DNA from: Massilia aquatica
Lineage (GTDB): Bacteria > Pseudomonadota > Gammaproteobacteria > Burkholderiales > Burkholderiaceae_D
NCBI RefSeq assembly: GCF_011682045.1
Contig: NZ_VVIW01000010.1
Location: forward strand, 1 to 64,000
Length of the DNA stretch: 64,000 nucleotides
Direction of reading: 5' to 3'
The notes under the pieces were generated by a model. It did no database searches. It was not told the origin of the DNA and saw only the letters and a program-made list of their open reading frames with translations. The stretch's first letter is position 1. Every line of letters starts with the position of its first letter. Shown in pieces: positions 55,592 to 64,000 of the stretch. Made by a program: the position numbers and the translations under genes.

Positions 55592-55646
55592 GACAAATTC
55601 CTTTGTGGGTTTGCGTTGATCGAGTGATTCAAGAATAGCACAACTA

Positions 55647-55662
55647 CTGTATAAAACCACAG
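55647..55662. promoter_or_regulatory. LexA-like box 1
   Basis: CTGTATAAAACCACAG fits the CTGT-N8-ACAG SOS-box pattern with an AT-rich centre. A second box starts 18 bases further on. Confidence 0.65.
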
Positions 55663-55664
55663 GA

Positions 55665-55680
55665 CTGTATGAATAAACAG
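55665..55680. promoter_or_regulatory. LexA-like box 2
   Basis: CTGTATGAATAAACAG fits CTGT-N8-ACAG perfectly. Two such boxes almost in tandem are unlikely by chance. Confidence 0.7.
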
Positions 55681-56056
55681 TTGTTTGTCGTTTTGGAGCA
55701 TCGGGCCCGGGGCTGCTTAGTTCGGCCCGGAAACAGCAGCCGGCGCCCCCAGCGTTGAGTGCCTGCGCACGGTGCTCAGGTTCCTCCCATGCAGCTTGAC
55801 TGGCGGGCATGCGCTGGCTCGACCAAGCGCGCGCCGGCATCTCCCTGCATAACATTTGGCTCGCAGCAACATTTTGATTGACTCCTGTGCAAGTCGCGGC
55901 GATACTGCGCGCACCCCGGCTGTTGCCGCATGTGATCTGGCGTATGATGTCAGCTTGTCACGTCCATGCCAGACGGAACCGGGAAAACGGTTTTTATGCA
56001 GCCCGCAGTGCTCCTCCAGGCCTGTTGCGGCGCGTTCATTGATTGGGGCTCTATTT

Positions 56057-56377
56057 ATGCCTGACCCAAAGGCGTTCGATGCGGCGCTGTACAACTCCTT
56101 GCGCAAGGAGGTGGCGCGCCACATCCGGCACAAGCTGCGCAGCATGGAATTCGACGTCACCGCAATGGAACTGCACCATTCGAGCTCGACCAAGACGCTG
56201 CGGGTGTACGTGACCATCAGCCGCACCACCAACCTCAAGGCCCTCTATCTGGCCGAAACCATTCTCTGCCAGGAATTGCAGGCCCAGTTCGGCTTGCAGC
56301 CGCACGCCTTTTACTGGCGCTACTTTCCCGAGCACAAAGCCGCGGAGGCGGCCGCGCCTGCCCCTTCCGCACACTGA
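56057..56377 (+). CDS. conserved-looking small protein, unknown
   Basis: 106 aa, mixed alpha/beta with no signal: KEVARHIRHKLRSMEFDV, then KTLRVYVTISRTTNLKALY and PHAFYWRYFPE. The tail is Ala/Pro-rich. It is not recognised. The ATG at 56057 is used because the frame upstream is not protein-like. The CheY-like gene starts 11 bases after its stop, so the two are probably cotranscribed. Confidence 0.6.
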   Translation: MPDPKAFDAALYNSLRKEVARHIRHKLRSMEFDVTAMELHHSSSTKTLRVYVTISRTTNLKALYLAETILCQELQAQFGLQPHAFYWRYFPEHKAAEAAAPAPSAH

Positions 56378-56388
56378 AATGATTTGTC

Positions 56389-56754
56389 ATGGCTAGTCAA
56401 AAAATCCTCGTGGTCGACGATTCGCTGGTGCAGCGCCTGATCGTTTCCGAATTGCTGACCCTGCACGGACACCGCGTCATCCTCGCCACCGACGGCCGCG
56501 AAGCGGTGGCCATGGCGCGCAGCGAGTTGCCGGACCTGATCGTGATGGATGTGGTCATGCCCAACCTGAACGGCTTCCAGGCCACGCGCGCCATCACCAC
56601 CGATGAAGCGACCTGGCACATTCCGGTGATCCTGCTCACCAGCAAGGATATGGAGTCCGACCGGGTCTGGGCCCTGCGCCAGGGCGCGACCGCGTTCCTC
56701 AACAAGCCGCTCGACCATGCCGCGCTGCTGGAGCTGGTCAACACCCTGGAATAG
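56389..56754 (+). CDS. single-domain response regulator (CheY/PilH-like)
   Basis: A 121-aa receiver only: LVVDDSLVQRLIVSELL, the Asp in LIVMDVVMPNLNGFQ, Thr in LLTSKD and Lys in FLNKPLDH. The sequence is closest to PilH/PilG-type twitching regulators. The partner kinase is not in the immediate neighbourhood; the hybrid kinases in this window are candidates. Confidence 0.88.
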   Translation: MASQKILVVDDSLVQRLIVSELLTLHGHRVILATDGREAVAMARSELPDLIVMDVVMPNLNGFQATRAITTDEATWHIPVILLTSKDMESDRVWALRQGATAFLNKPLDHAALLELVNTLE

Positions 56755-56866
56755 GCGCGCAGGGCCGCAATGGCGGTCTGTGCGCTACGAAGCGGGGCGC
56801 CTCATGTAAGATTGCAAACGTTGCCGTGCCGCTGGTGCCGGCCGAGACCAATCGTCCATCGTCATC

Positions 56867-57580
56867 GTGATCAAAGTCCATCCGCGTGTCCGCAGTTTCG
56901 TCGCCGCCCGTCTCAGTCCGGAGGGCGAACTCGGCCTGCATGTGACCATCGGCGCCATCCTGATGATGATCGCCGCCGCCGTGTTCGGCAACCTGGCCGC
57001 CGAGGTGGTCTCGCACGACGACATCACCGAGCTCGACGCGTTCCTGGCCGACTGGTTCCACGGCCACAAGAACAGCATCTGGACCGATCCCATGCTGTTC
57101 ATCACGCATACCCACGACGTGCTCGGGGTGTCGATCATGGCCAGTGCGCTGGGCCTGTATTTCTACCTGAAAAAAGCGCGCTACTGGCTGATCTGCCTGG
57201 TGCTGGCGGTGCCCGGCGGGCAACTCCTGAACGTGCTGCTCAAATATATCTTCCAGCGCGCCCGGCCGAGTTTCGACGAGCCGCTGCTGACCCTGTCCAC
57301 CTACAGCTTCCCCAGCGGCCATACGCTGGGCGCGACCGTGTTCTACGGCGTGCTGGCGGCCTACGTGGTGTGCACGGTGCCGCGCTGGAACGTGCGCATC
57401 CTGGTGGTGCTGTTCGCCTGCCTGATGGTCGCACTGGTGGCACTGAGCCGGGTCTACCTTGGCGCCCACTACCTGAGCGACGTGCTCGGCGCCATGGTCG
57501 AAGGCTGCGGCTGGCTGGCGGTGTGCATCACCGCCTGCTCGACCCTGCGCCGCCGGCGCTCCGCGCGGATCAGCGAATGA
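56867..57580 (+). CDS. PAP2-family phosphatase
   Basis: A 237-aa inner-membrane phosphatase with the three-part PAP2 signature: KYIFQRARP (K-x6-RP), YSFPSGHT (PSGH) and SRVYLGAHYLSDVLG (SR-x5-H-x3-D). It dephosphorylates lipid phosphates such as phosphatidic acid or undecaprenyl pyrophosphate. The start is a GTG. It overlaps the lipid kinase gene by ATGA, so the two act on linked lipid substrates. Confidence 0.9.
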   Translation: MIKVHPRVRSFVAARLSPEGELGLHVTIGAILMMIAAAVFGNLAAEVVSHDDITELDAFLADWFHGHKNSIWTDPMLFITHTHDVLGVSIMASALGLYFYLKKARYWLICLVLAVPGGQLLNVLLKYIFQRARPSFDEPLLTLSTYSFPSGHTLGATVFYGVLAAYVVCTVPRWNVRILVVLFACLMVALVALSRVYLGAHYLSDVLGAMVEGCGWLAVCITACSTLRRRRSARISE

Positions 57581-58467
57581 TCCCGATCGCCGTCATCATC
57601 AATGGCAGCGCCGGCAGCGGCCACGACGACGAGCGTGCCGCCGAGCTGCGCGACAAGTTCGCCGCCCATGGCATGGCGGCGCACGTGACCCTGGCGCGCG
57701 GCGGCAGCGAATTGATCGGCGCGGCCAGGGCGGCGCGCGAGGCCGGCAAGCAGATCGTGGTGGCGGGCGGCGGCGACGGCACCATCAACGCGGTCGCCTC
57801 GCAGCTGGTCGGCAGCGATGTCGCCTTCGGCGTGCTGCCGATGGGCACCCTGAACCACTTCGCCAAGGACCTCGGCATTCCGCTGGCCCTCGACGAGGCC
57901 ATCCGCAACGTGGCGCAGGGACGGCGCACCAAAGTGGACGTGGGCGAGGTGAACGGCACGATTTTCCTGAACAATTCCAGCCTCGGCCTGTATCCCGACA
58001 TCGTGCGCGACCGCGAAAAGCAGCAGCGCCGGCTGGGACGCGGCAAGTGGCTGGCCGCCGGCTGGGCCACGATCACCGCGCTGCGCCGCTATCCATTCCT
58101 GAGCCTGCGCCTGAAAGTGGGCGACGACGAGCATGCGCGGCGCACGCCGTTTGTGTTCATCGGCAATAATGAATACACGATGCAGGGCTTGAGCGTGGGC
58201 GAACGCCAGCGTCTCGACGGCGGCAAGCTGAGCCTTTACGTGGCGCAGCGCCCCGGCCGCCTGGGCTTGCTGCGGCTGGGCTGGAGCGCCCTGTGGGGCA
58301 GCCTGGCGCAGGAGCGCGACTTCGACGTGCTCACTGTGGAAAACATGGAAATCGCCACCCGCCACACGCGCTTGCGGGTGGCCACCGATGGCGAAGTCAC
58401 CATCATGACGACCCCGCTGCGCTACCGGATCCGTCCGGCCGCGCTGACGGTCGTGGTCCCAACTTGA
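57577..58467 (+). CDS. diacylglycerol/lipid kinase family protein
   Basis: 296 aa with the DAGK catalytic fold: IINGSAGSG at the N-terminus, the GGGDGTINAVAS nucleotide loop, LPMGTLNHFAKDLGIP and NNSSLGLYPDIV. This is the YegS/DgkB-like group that phosphorylates diacylglycerol or related lipids. It starts inside the PAP2 stop codon and is 9 bases from the phosphoesterase gene. Confidence 0.9.
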   Translation: MIPIAVIINGSAGSGHDDERAAELRDKFAAHGMAAHVTLARGGSELIGAARAAREAGKQIVVAGGGDGTINAVASQLVGSDVAFGVLPMGTLNHFAKDLGIPLALDEAIRNVAQGRRTKVDVGEVNGTIFLNNSSLGLYPDIVRDREKQQRRLGRGKWLAAGWATITALRRYPFLSLRLKVGDDEHARRTPFVFIGNNEYTMQGLSVGERQRLDGGKLSLYVAQRPGRLGLLRLGWSALWGSLAQERDFDVLTVENMEIATRHTRLRVATDGEVTIMTTPLRYRIRPAALTVVVPT

Positions 58468-58476
58468 GGAATTAGC

Positions 58477-59313
58477 ATGCGTACATTGGTTCATCTGTCG
58501 GATTTGCACTTCGGCCGCGTCGACGAAAAATTGCTCGCTCCCTTGCGCGAGCTGGTCGAACGCATCGCGCCGGACGTGGTGGTGGTCTCGGGCGACCTGA
58601 CCCAGCGCGCCAAGAGCGAAGAGTTCGAGGCTGCCAAGGCCTGGCTCGACACCTTGCCGGGGCCGCAGATCATCGTGCCGGGCAATCACGACATTTCGCT
58701 GTATAACGTGTTCCGGCGCTTCCTGCAGCCGCTCACGCGCTACAAGCGCTACATCACCGACGACCTCGATCCGATTTTCGTGGATGAGGAAATCGCGGTA
58801 CTGGGTGTAAATACCGCGCGTTCGCTGACCTTCAAGGACGGGCGGGTCAACGACGAGCAGGTGGCCATGATCCGGCAGCAGCTCGCGGGGCTGGACCCGG
58901 CGGTTACGCGCATCATCGTTACCCATCACCCGTTCGACCTGCCGAAAACGGCGGACGACGACGACCTGGTCGACCGCGCGCCGGCGGCCATGCAGGCGTT
59001 CGCCGAATGCGGCGTCGACTTGCTGCTGTCGGGGCATATGCACGCCAGCCACGCGGGCAGCACGGCCGAGCGCTACCAGATGAGCGAGTACGCGGCGCTG
59101 GTGGTGCAGGCGGGCACGGCGACCTCGACCCGGGGGCGCGGCGAGGTCAACTCGTTCAACGTGGTGCGGGTCGAGCGCGAGCGGGTGGAAGTGGACCGCT
59201 ACGGCTGGGATGAGGTGGGATTGCGCTTTTCGCTGATGAAGACCGAGCCGTTCCTGCGCAGCGGGAACATCTGGTCGGGCCACACCGAAGGCTTGATGGC
59301 CAGCGGGATTTAG
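58477..59313 (+). CDS. metallophosphoesterase (calcineurin-like)
   Basis: A 278-aa cytoplasmic enzyme with the complete motif set: LSDLHFGR, VVSGDLTQRA, VPGNHDIS, THHPFDLP and LSGHMHASH, giving a two-metal site. The family covers phosphodiesterases such as CpdA and various phosphatases. It is the third gene of the PAP2/lipid kinase operon, so a lipid-derived phosphate substrate is plausible but not shown. Confidence 0.9.
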   Translation: MRTLVHLSDLHFGRVDEKLLAPLRELVERIAPDVVVVSGDLTQRAKSEEFEAAKAWLDTLPGPQIIVPGNHDISLYNVFRRFLQPLTRYKRYITDDLDPIFVDEEIAVLGVNTARSLTFKDGRVNDEQVAMIRQQLAGLDPAVTRIIVTHHPFDLPKTADDDDLVDRAPAAMQAFAECGVDLLLSGHMHASHAGSTAERYQMSEYAALVVQAGTATSTRGRGEVNSFNVVRVERERVEVDRYGWDEVGLRFSLMKTEPFLRSGNIWSGHTEGLMASGI

Positions 59314-59405
59314 GGCGCACGGCGCGCTGCCGGACAGTACAATAGCCCTTGAGTGGCGGCCGCAGCCAATTTCCGCCCGCACGACTTCATCTACGGACTG
59401 GCTCA

Positions 59406-60584
59406 ATGGCTGATATGTCTTCTGCAAGTGCGCGCGGCGCGCCGCTGACGATCGTGCGGGTGCAGGTGTGGAAGGTGCGCATTCCATACCTGGCGCCCAT
59501 GCAGTCCTCGCGCGGGCGGCTGGAAGTGGGCGACAAGGTGCTGCTGCGCCTGACTGCGCGCGACGGCACGGTGGGCCTGGGCGAGGCCTCGATCATCTTT
59601 CCCGCGCGCGACGGCGAAAGCGCCGACTCCGTGTTTCGCCGCCTGGCCGAGGTCAGCGGGCCGCTGCTGCTGGGCCAGGACGGCGCGCGCATCGTCTCCC
59701 TGTTGCAGATGCTGTCCGGTCTGTCGTCGGAACGGTACGCCTTTCCCACCTCCCTGTGCGCGGTCGACCTGGCGCTGCACGACTTGAAGGCGCGCCACCT
59801 CGGCATTGCGGTGGCCGACCTGCTCGGCGGCGCCACGCGCGAGCGCTTTGCCCTCTCGCGCAGCATGGCCATGCCGGACGAACGCACGGCGCTGCGGTCG
59901 GCCTGCGCCCTGGTGGAGCAGGGATACCGCTTGCTGACCCTGAAAGGCAGCGCCGACTGGCGCCACGATATCCGCATGGCGCGCGCGGTGCAGCGCGCCG
60001 TGGGCGAGCAGGCGCGCCTCGAAATCGATCCCAACCAGGCCTGGCAGTGCAAGGCGGCGCTGGCGGTCGATGCCGCCTTGCGCGAATGCGACCTCGAATG
60101 CATCGAGCAGCCCTGCGCGTGGTGGGATATCGAAGCCATGCAACTGATCACGGAGCGTGCGCATGCACCCATCGCGGCCGATGAAAGCGTGCTCAGCGCG
60201 GCTGACGCGATGCGCGTGGTGCGCGCGCGCGCGGCCGACATCATCACCGTCAAGCTGGCCAAGTCGGGCGGCTTGCGCGCCTCGGCCGCCATTGTCGAGA
60301 TCGCCTCGGCCGGCGGACTCCAGTGCAACCTGGGCTCGAAACACACCTTCGGGGTGGGCAGCGCGGCCCTGCTGCACTTTGCCGCCGCCCACCCCGCGGT
60401 GGGCGAGGTCGTCGGCTACGGCTCCGCGCGCGAGCGTTTCGCCGGCGACATCATCAACGAAACCATTGACATCAGCGATGGCCAGGCGCGCCTGCCGCCC
60501 GGCCCCGGCTTCGGCGTCACGCTCGACGAGGCGGCCGTGGCGCGCTTCTGCCTTGCCGGCGCCGACCTGGCGCTGGCCCGGTGA
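59406..60584 (+). CDS. mandelate racemase/muconate lactonizing enzyme-like (enolase superfamily)
   Basis: 392 aa. The N-terminal capping domain is followed by a barrel with the metal ligands in EIDPNQAW (Asp), ECIEQP (Glu) and IAADES (Asp). The acid-base lysines are in LTLKGSADW and ITVKLAKSGG. The layout is that of the muconate cycloisomerase/dipeptide epimerase subgroup. The substrate cannot be assigned. It overlaps the next gene by GTGA, so the pair is coupled. Confidence 0.85.
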   Translation: MADMSSASARGAPLTIVRVQVWKVRIPYLAPMQSSRGRLEVGDKVLLRLTARDGTVGLGEASIIFPARDGESADSVFRRLAEVSGPLLLGQDGARIVSLLQMLSGLSSERYAFPTSLCAVDLALHDLKARHLGIAVADLLGGATRERFALSRSMAMPDERTALRSACALVEQGYRLLTLKGSADWRHDIRMARAVQRAVGEQARLEIDPNQAWQCKAALAVDAALRECDLECIEQPCAWWDIEAMQLITERAHAPIAADESVLSAADAMRVVRARAADIITVKLAKSGGLRASAAIVEIASAGGLQCNLGSKHTFGVGSAALLHFAAAHPAVGEVVGYGSARERFAGDIINETIDISDGQARLPPGPGFGVTLDEAAVARFCLAGADLALAR

Positions 60585-61444
60585 CGCGGGTGCCGGCTTT
60601 CAGCGAGGATGCACGCCGCGCCCTGCTGCTGCAAGCCTTGCCGGAGATACTGCCGATGGCCTCGGCCTACCATAGCGGCTGGGTGGTGCTGCAACTGCTG
60701 GGCGTGATCAGCGGCCTGTCCAGCGAGCGCGCGCAGATCGTGCGCCACCTGCGCCAGCTGGCGCGCGCGCGGCCGCTCGCCTCGGTCTGCATCGCCGGCA
60801 GCGCCGATTGCGGCCTGCTGTCGGTGCTGCACGAGGCGCTCGGCGACGGCATCGCGGCGCTCGAGGTGCGCATCGCCGACCGCTCGCCGGTGCCGCTGGC
60901 GCTGTGCCGCCGCTACGCCGGGGCGATGGGCTTTGCGCTGACGCCGGAGCTGAGTGACCTGCGCCTGGCGGCGGATGCGGCCGCGCCGCGCGCCGACCTG
61001 GTGCTGGCCCATTCCCTGCTCAGTTTTATCGCTCCGGGCGAGCGCGCCGCGCTGTTCGGGCAGCTGGCGGCGCGGCTGGCGCCGTCCGGCAGTTTGCTGC
61101 TGTATCAGAGCGTGCGCGCGCAGCATGGCCCGGCGCCGCTGGCGTATGCGCCGGAGCAGGTCGAACGCATGGTCGGTGCCAGCCTGGCCGCCCAGCGCAC
61201 GCCGGCGCTGCGCTTGGCGCTGCTGGGCGAGCCCGAGCTCGAACACATCGTGCGCGCCTTCTGCGCCGCCAAGGTCACCCACGCGGTCGCGTCAAGCGAG
61301 GAGCTGGCCGCCGCTGCCCGCGCCGCCGGCCTGGACCCGGTGCGCTGCGAACGCCTGTCGGCGCGCGCGCTGGAAGGGCACCGGCCCGCGACACCGGACA
61401 GCCGCTACGTCAAATGGATGGTGCAGGGCCGGCGGGCCGGCTGA
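60581..61444 (+). CDS. class I SAM-dependent methyltransferase-like protein
   Basis: 287 aa starting with GTG inside the upstream stop. It has a weak Rossmann-type pattern: LASVCIAGSADCGLLSVL, then EVRIADRSPVPLALCRRYA, then ADLVLAHSLLSFIAPGERAALFGQLAARLAPSG, typical of methyltransferase motifs IV-V. The usual GxGxG in motif I is replaced by AGSADCG, so SAM binding is plausible but not certain. It is coupled to the enolase-superfamily gene and ends 2 bases from a convergent PaaK-like gene. Confidence 0.7.
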   Translation: MTRVPAFSEDARRALLLQALPEILPMASAYHSGWVVLQLLGVISGLSSERAQIVRHLRQLARARPLASVCIAGSADCGLLSVLHEALGDGIAALEVRIADRSPVPLALCRRYAGAMGFALTPELSDLRLAADAAAPRADLVLAHSLLSFIAPGERAALFGQLAARLAPSGSLLLYQSVRAQHGPAPLAYAPEQVERMVGASLAAQRTPALRLALLGEPELEHIVRAFCAAKVTHAVASSEELAAAARAAGLDPVRCERLSARALEGHRPATPDSRYVKWMVQGRRAG

Positions 61445-61446
61445 AC

Positions 61447-62823
61447 TCAGGGCGCTGGCGTCGCCACCAGCGAGACAAACTCTTCAAACTTGCCGCTCGC
61501 GCTGCGGCCGATACCGTCCACCCGCAGGGCGTCGACGCGCATGCCCGGCGGCAGGCGCTGCGCCACCTGTGCCGCCAGGCTCGCTTCTTCTTGCGGCGCC
61601 AGCGCGCTGCGGCTGACGTAGCGGACCTGCACCCGGCCGGGTGCGGTCTGGACCACCTGGCGCTGGACGATGCCGGTGGCGCCGCTGTCGCGAAAGCCGA
61701 AGGTGGGCCAGTAGCGCTTGCCATCGGGCGTCACCAGCATGTTGCGGGTGCGCCCCAGGATGCGCGTGAGCACCGGCAGGCCGCGCCCGCAGGGGCAGGG
61801 CGGGCCGGCTTCGGCCATGTCGCCCAGCTCGTAGCGGATCAGGGGCATGGCAAAATTGAGCAAACCGCTGACCACCACGCGTCCGCAGGCGCCCGGCGCG
61901 CATGCATTGCCATCGTCGTCGAGCACTTCGAGCAGCACGTTTTCGGACTGCACATGATAGTGGCCGCTGTGCGGGCAACGGATCGCCAGGTAGCCGAATT
62001 CCTCCGATGAATAGGTGTCGTTGACCGGCACGCCCCAGGCCTCGCGGCAGGCCTGGCGCACCTGCGCGTCGAGCGGTTCGCCGAAGGTGCGCACTTCGCG
62101 CAGGCTTGGGAGGCGCACGCCTTGCTCAAGCGCCAGGGTGGCCAGTTGCAGGGCCAGCGAGGGATAGGTCAGCAGGTAGCCCGGCGCGCGCTCAACCAGC
62201 CACGCCAGCTGGGCCTCGACATCGACGCTGACCGGGCACAGACAGGCTGGGCCGGTGTGGAACATGCGGGTCGCCATGCCCCAGTTGTCGGCCTCGGCGG
62301 CCTCGCCGCGCCGGATGATGCACAGCGTTTGCAGCAGGTCGCGCGCATGCCACGCATGGTCGAGCAGGGTCAGCGCTTCCCACACCAGCTGGTTGAGGTA
62401 GGTTTTGCGAAAGCGCACCGGCGTGCCGGTCGAGCCGGAACTGCCGCCGTCGGCCAGCGGCCCGTGTTCGGACGGCACGGCGCTGCTCTGAAGCTGGTCG
62501 AACTGCGCTTGCAGTTCCCGCCGGGACAAGCACGGCAGCCGTGCGAACTCGTCCGCGCGCACGGGCGCGCCCTCGCTCCATTGCGCCACCAGGCCGGGCG
62601 GCCAGTGTTCACGGTACCAGGGCACGCTGCGCGCGGCGTGGCGCACGATCTGCGCCAATTGGAGCGACTGGCGCGCCGCGATCTCGTGCGGGGCCAGCCA
62701 TTGCTCGCTCTCCATCTGGTGCAACAGGGAGCAGACCAGGCCGCTCCGCATGTCCGGAACGGCCGGCCACGCGATGCCGGCCAGGCTGCTTTTCAAACGC
62801 CATGCGGGTGCGTCGGTCGGCAT
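61447..62823 (-). CDS. PaaK-like adenylate-forming ligase
   Basis: 458 aa, similar in layout to phenylacetate-CoA ligase. The ATP-binding loop is GGSSGSTGTPVRFRKT, with later TYSSEEFGYLAIRCPHSGHYH, LIRYELGDMAEAGPPCPCGRGLP and the C-terminal GRTRNMLVTPDGK and GIGRSASGKFEEF (catalytic Lys region). Such enzymes activate carboxylic acids. It is longer than some PaaK and has an extra CPCGRG cysteine pair, common in the PaaK group for capsule or natural-product genes. The substrate is unknown. It lies 29 bases after the autotransporter gene on the same strand. Confidence 0.82.
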   Translation of the reverse strand: MPTDAPAWRLKSSLAGIAWPAVPDMRSGLVCSLLHQMESEQWLAPHEIAARQSLQLAQIVRHAARSVPWYREHWPPGLVAQWSEGAPVRADEFARLPCLSRRELQAQFDQLQSSAVPSEHGPLADGGSSGSTGTPVRFRKTYLNQLVWEALTLLDHAWHARDLLQTLCIIRRGEAAEADNWGMATRMFHTGPACLCPVSVDVEAQLAWLVERAPGYLLTYPSLALQLATLALEQGVRLPSLREVRTFGEPLDAQVRQACREAWGVPVNDTYSSEEFGYLAIRCPHSGHYHVQSENVLLEVLDDDGNACAPGACGRVVVSGLLNFAMPLIRYELGDMAEAGPPCPCGRGLPVLTRILGRTRNMLVTPDGKRYWPTFGFRDSGATGIVQRQVVQTAPGRVQVRYVSRSALAPQEEASLAAQVAQRLPPGMRVDALRVDGIGRSASGKFEEFVSLVATPAP

Positions 62824-62852
62824 TGCTCTGTCTGGATCAGGCGCGGCGGCGT

Positions 62853-64000
62853 TCAGAACTGCTTGCGCAGCTTGAACGAGACGCTTTGCGCACGCAAGCC
62901 GCGATGGGCTTCGGCGTCGTAGCGCGCCGTCAGTTCGGTGTTGCCGTCGCGCAGCAGCGTCACGCCGGCGCCGGCGCGCGCGAACAGCGGCTTGGCATCG
63001 ACCCCGTAGGTGGTGAAGGCCGGTCCGCCACCGGCAAACGCCGCCACCAGCGTGGTTTGCTCGGCAAGGAAATCATAGCCGAGCCCGAGGTTGCCGGAGA
63101 ACGTCAATTGCTTCGATGGCGAATGATTGAACTTGGCGTCGGCGTACAGGGTGAACTGTTTGGCGCGCTGGCTGTTTACCATCAGGTTCAGGGCGCCGGC
63201 GCCGGTTTCGGCGTAGGCCTTGTTCTTGACGGTGGTGTAGTCCAGGCGCACTGATGGCGTCAGGCTGGTTTGCTCGCTGAGTGCCACGACGCGCGCAATG
63301 CCGCTGCCGGCATGCAGGCTGATGCCGCGGTAGTCGCTGCCGGCCATGCGCGTCAGGCCGCCGAAACTGATGAGCCTGCGTCCCTCGGTCTTGTTGGTGC
63401 CGGCATCGAGCTGCCAGTTGATGTCGGTATCGGCATCGAGGCTGTGGCTGCCGTAGGTCATCAGTTGCAGCAGGTCGATATCGGCCGACTGCGGGCTTAC
63501 GCCGTTGCCGTCCAGATTGGTGCGGGCGTAGGTCAGCGCGACGCCGACCCGGTCGGCGCTGCCGACGCCGCCGTCCGCGCCGACGATCAGGCCACCGGTG
63601 TCGGCTTTATAGCCGGCCGTGCCATCGCGTTCGCTCTGGCGCGCCCAGGCCCCGAACGGCTTGGCCCATAAGTTGCGCTCGCTGTCGTAGCCGCCGCCGG
63701 CCGACAGGCCGCGCTTCGATTCGATGCGCGCTTGCACCACGCGGCCGGTCAGGTTCATGTTGTGGGCAACGGCGGAGGCCATGCCGCCGCCTGCCAGCGG
63801 CAGGGTCTGGCCGACGGCATCCGAGACTTCCTGCGCGGTCGACAGCTTGCCCAGCGCTGTGATGACCTGGCCCATGTCGCCGCCGGTACCGCTGGCGATC
63901 AGGCTGTCGAACACGCGCGCGGCGCCCCCGCCGGACGAGTTGCCGGTAGCGACGATGGCCGAGATGGCGGTATTGGCCGGCTGCGGCTGGATTGGCGGCA
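62853..64000 (-). CDS. autotransporter, C-terminal part (runs off the window)
   Basis: The frame is open to the window edge, so only the C-terminal 381 or so residues are seen. The end is an autotransporter beta barrel: NLWAKPFGAWARQSERDGTAGY, then TGGLIVGADGGVGSADRVGVALTYARTNLDG, repeated amphipathic strands and the terminal VSFKLRKQF. Upstream is a Gly/Ser-rich piece of the passenger. The gene exports its own N-terminal passenger across the outer membrane. The passenger function cannot be seen. Confidence 0.85.
   Translation of the reverse strand, partial: PPIQPQPANTAISAIVATGNSSGGGAARVFDSLIASGTGGDMGQVITALGKLSTAQEVSDAVGQTLPLAGGGMASAVAHNMNLTGRVVQARIESKRGLSAGGGYDSERNLWAKPFGAWARQSERDGTAGYKADTGGLIVGADGGVGSADRVGVALTYARTNLDGNGVSPQSADIDLLQLMTYGSHSLDADTDINWQLDAGTNKTEGRRLISFGGLTRMAGSDYRGISLHAGSGIARVVALSEQTSLTPSVRLDYTTVKNKAYAETGAGALNLMVNSQRAKQFTLYADAKFNHSPSKQLTFSGNLGLGYDFLAEQTTLVAAFAGGGPAFTTYGVDAKPLFARAGAGVTLLRDGNTELTARYDAEAHRGLRAQSVSFKLRKQF

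Larger units (their letters stand above)
55592..56056. other. 465-base intergenic region
   Basis: The first 90 bases hold the two LexA-like boxes of the 70-aa gene. In the remainder, up to the 106-aa gene, I see no convincing gene, repeat or hairpin; short open frames on both strands lack a ribosome site and family resemblance. Confidence 0.5.

Noticed and set aside
55856-56056. N-terminal extension of the 106-aa protein
   Set aside because: The extra residues are Ser/Arg/Cys-rich and the ATG at 56057 begins the regular protein; no ribosome site lies further up.

Overview
The window is high-GC proteobacterial DNA. Its gene families (CstA with a YbdD-type partner, PaaK-like ligase, many c-di-GMP and two-component proteins, porin and autotransporter genes) fit a betaproteobacterium of the Oxalobacteraceae, in the Massilia/Duganella/Janthinobacterium group. 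That placement is inferred from gene content; no rRNA or marker gene is present. One tRNA gene, tRNA-Ser(UGA), is at 27300-27389.

Layout. 1-9300: a zinc-ribbon membrane protein, a frameshifted ComF-like remnant, the cstA-ybdD transporter pair on the minus strand facing a divergent histidine kinase/NarL-type regulator pair, then an HDOD protein followed one base later by a PAS-GGDEF-EAL protein. 9410-27251: six tandem RTX (calcium-binding nonapeptide) proteins of 595, 1254, 1266, 1286, 662 and 664 aa, about 18 kb with no secretion genes among them. They share a second repeated module (18 copies), matching leader sequences and near-identical 3' segments, so the array grew by duplication. 27300-34700: tRNA-Ser, a deleted histidine-kinase remnant, a TetR/DUF308 pair with two matching operators, an AI-2E family exporter, several small proteins, and a methyltransferase-HNH nuclease fusion.

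34697-37413 is an ADP-ribose cluster: a DraG-type ADP-ribosylglycohydrolase, an NrtR-like Nudix/winged-helix regulator whose Nudix catalytic residues are lost, and a bacterial PARG-type macrodomain protein. A long perfect palindrome lies in the divergent regulator/PARG promoter. 37541-45427: a secreted DUF885 peptidase, a chemoreceptor, a TetR/flavin monooxygenase pair with two operators, a phosphatase pair and a porin-like protein.

45484-64000: a CHASE-PAS-GGDEF-EAL protein; an overlapping Crp-like/hybrid kinase/REC-PAS operon; an acidic low-complexity protein; a Tat-type dienelactone hydrolase; a sulfate-binding protein; a 70-aa gene behind two LexA-like boxes; a CheY-like protein; a PAP2/lipid kinase/metallophosphoesterase operon; an enolase-superfamily/methyltransferase pair convergent with a PaaK-like ligase; and the 3' end of an autotransporter gene that leaves the window.

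The strongest leads are the RTX array with its repeated non-RTX module, the ADP-ribose cluster with its palindrome, the SOS-type promoter on the 70-aa gene, and the methyltransferase-HNH fusion.
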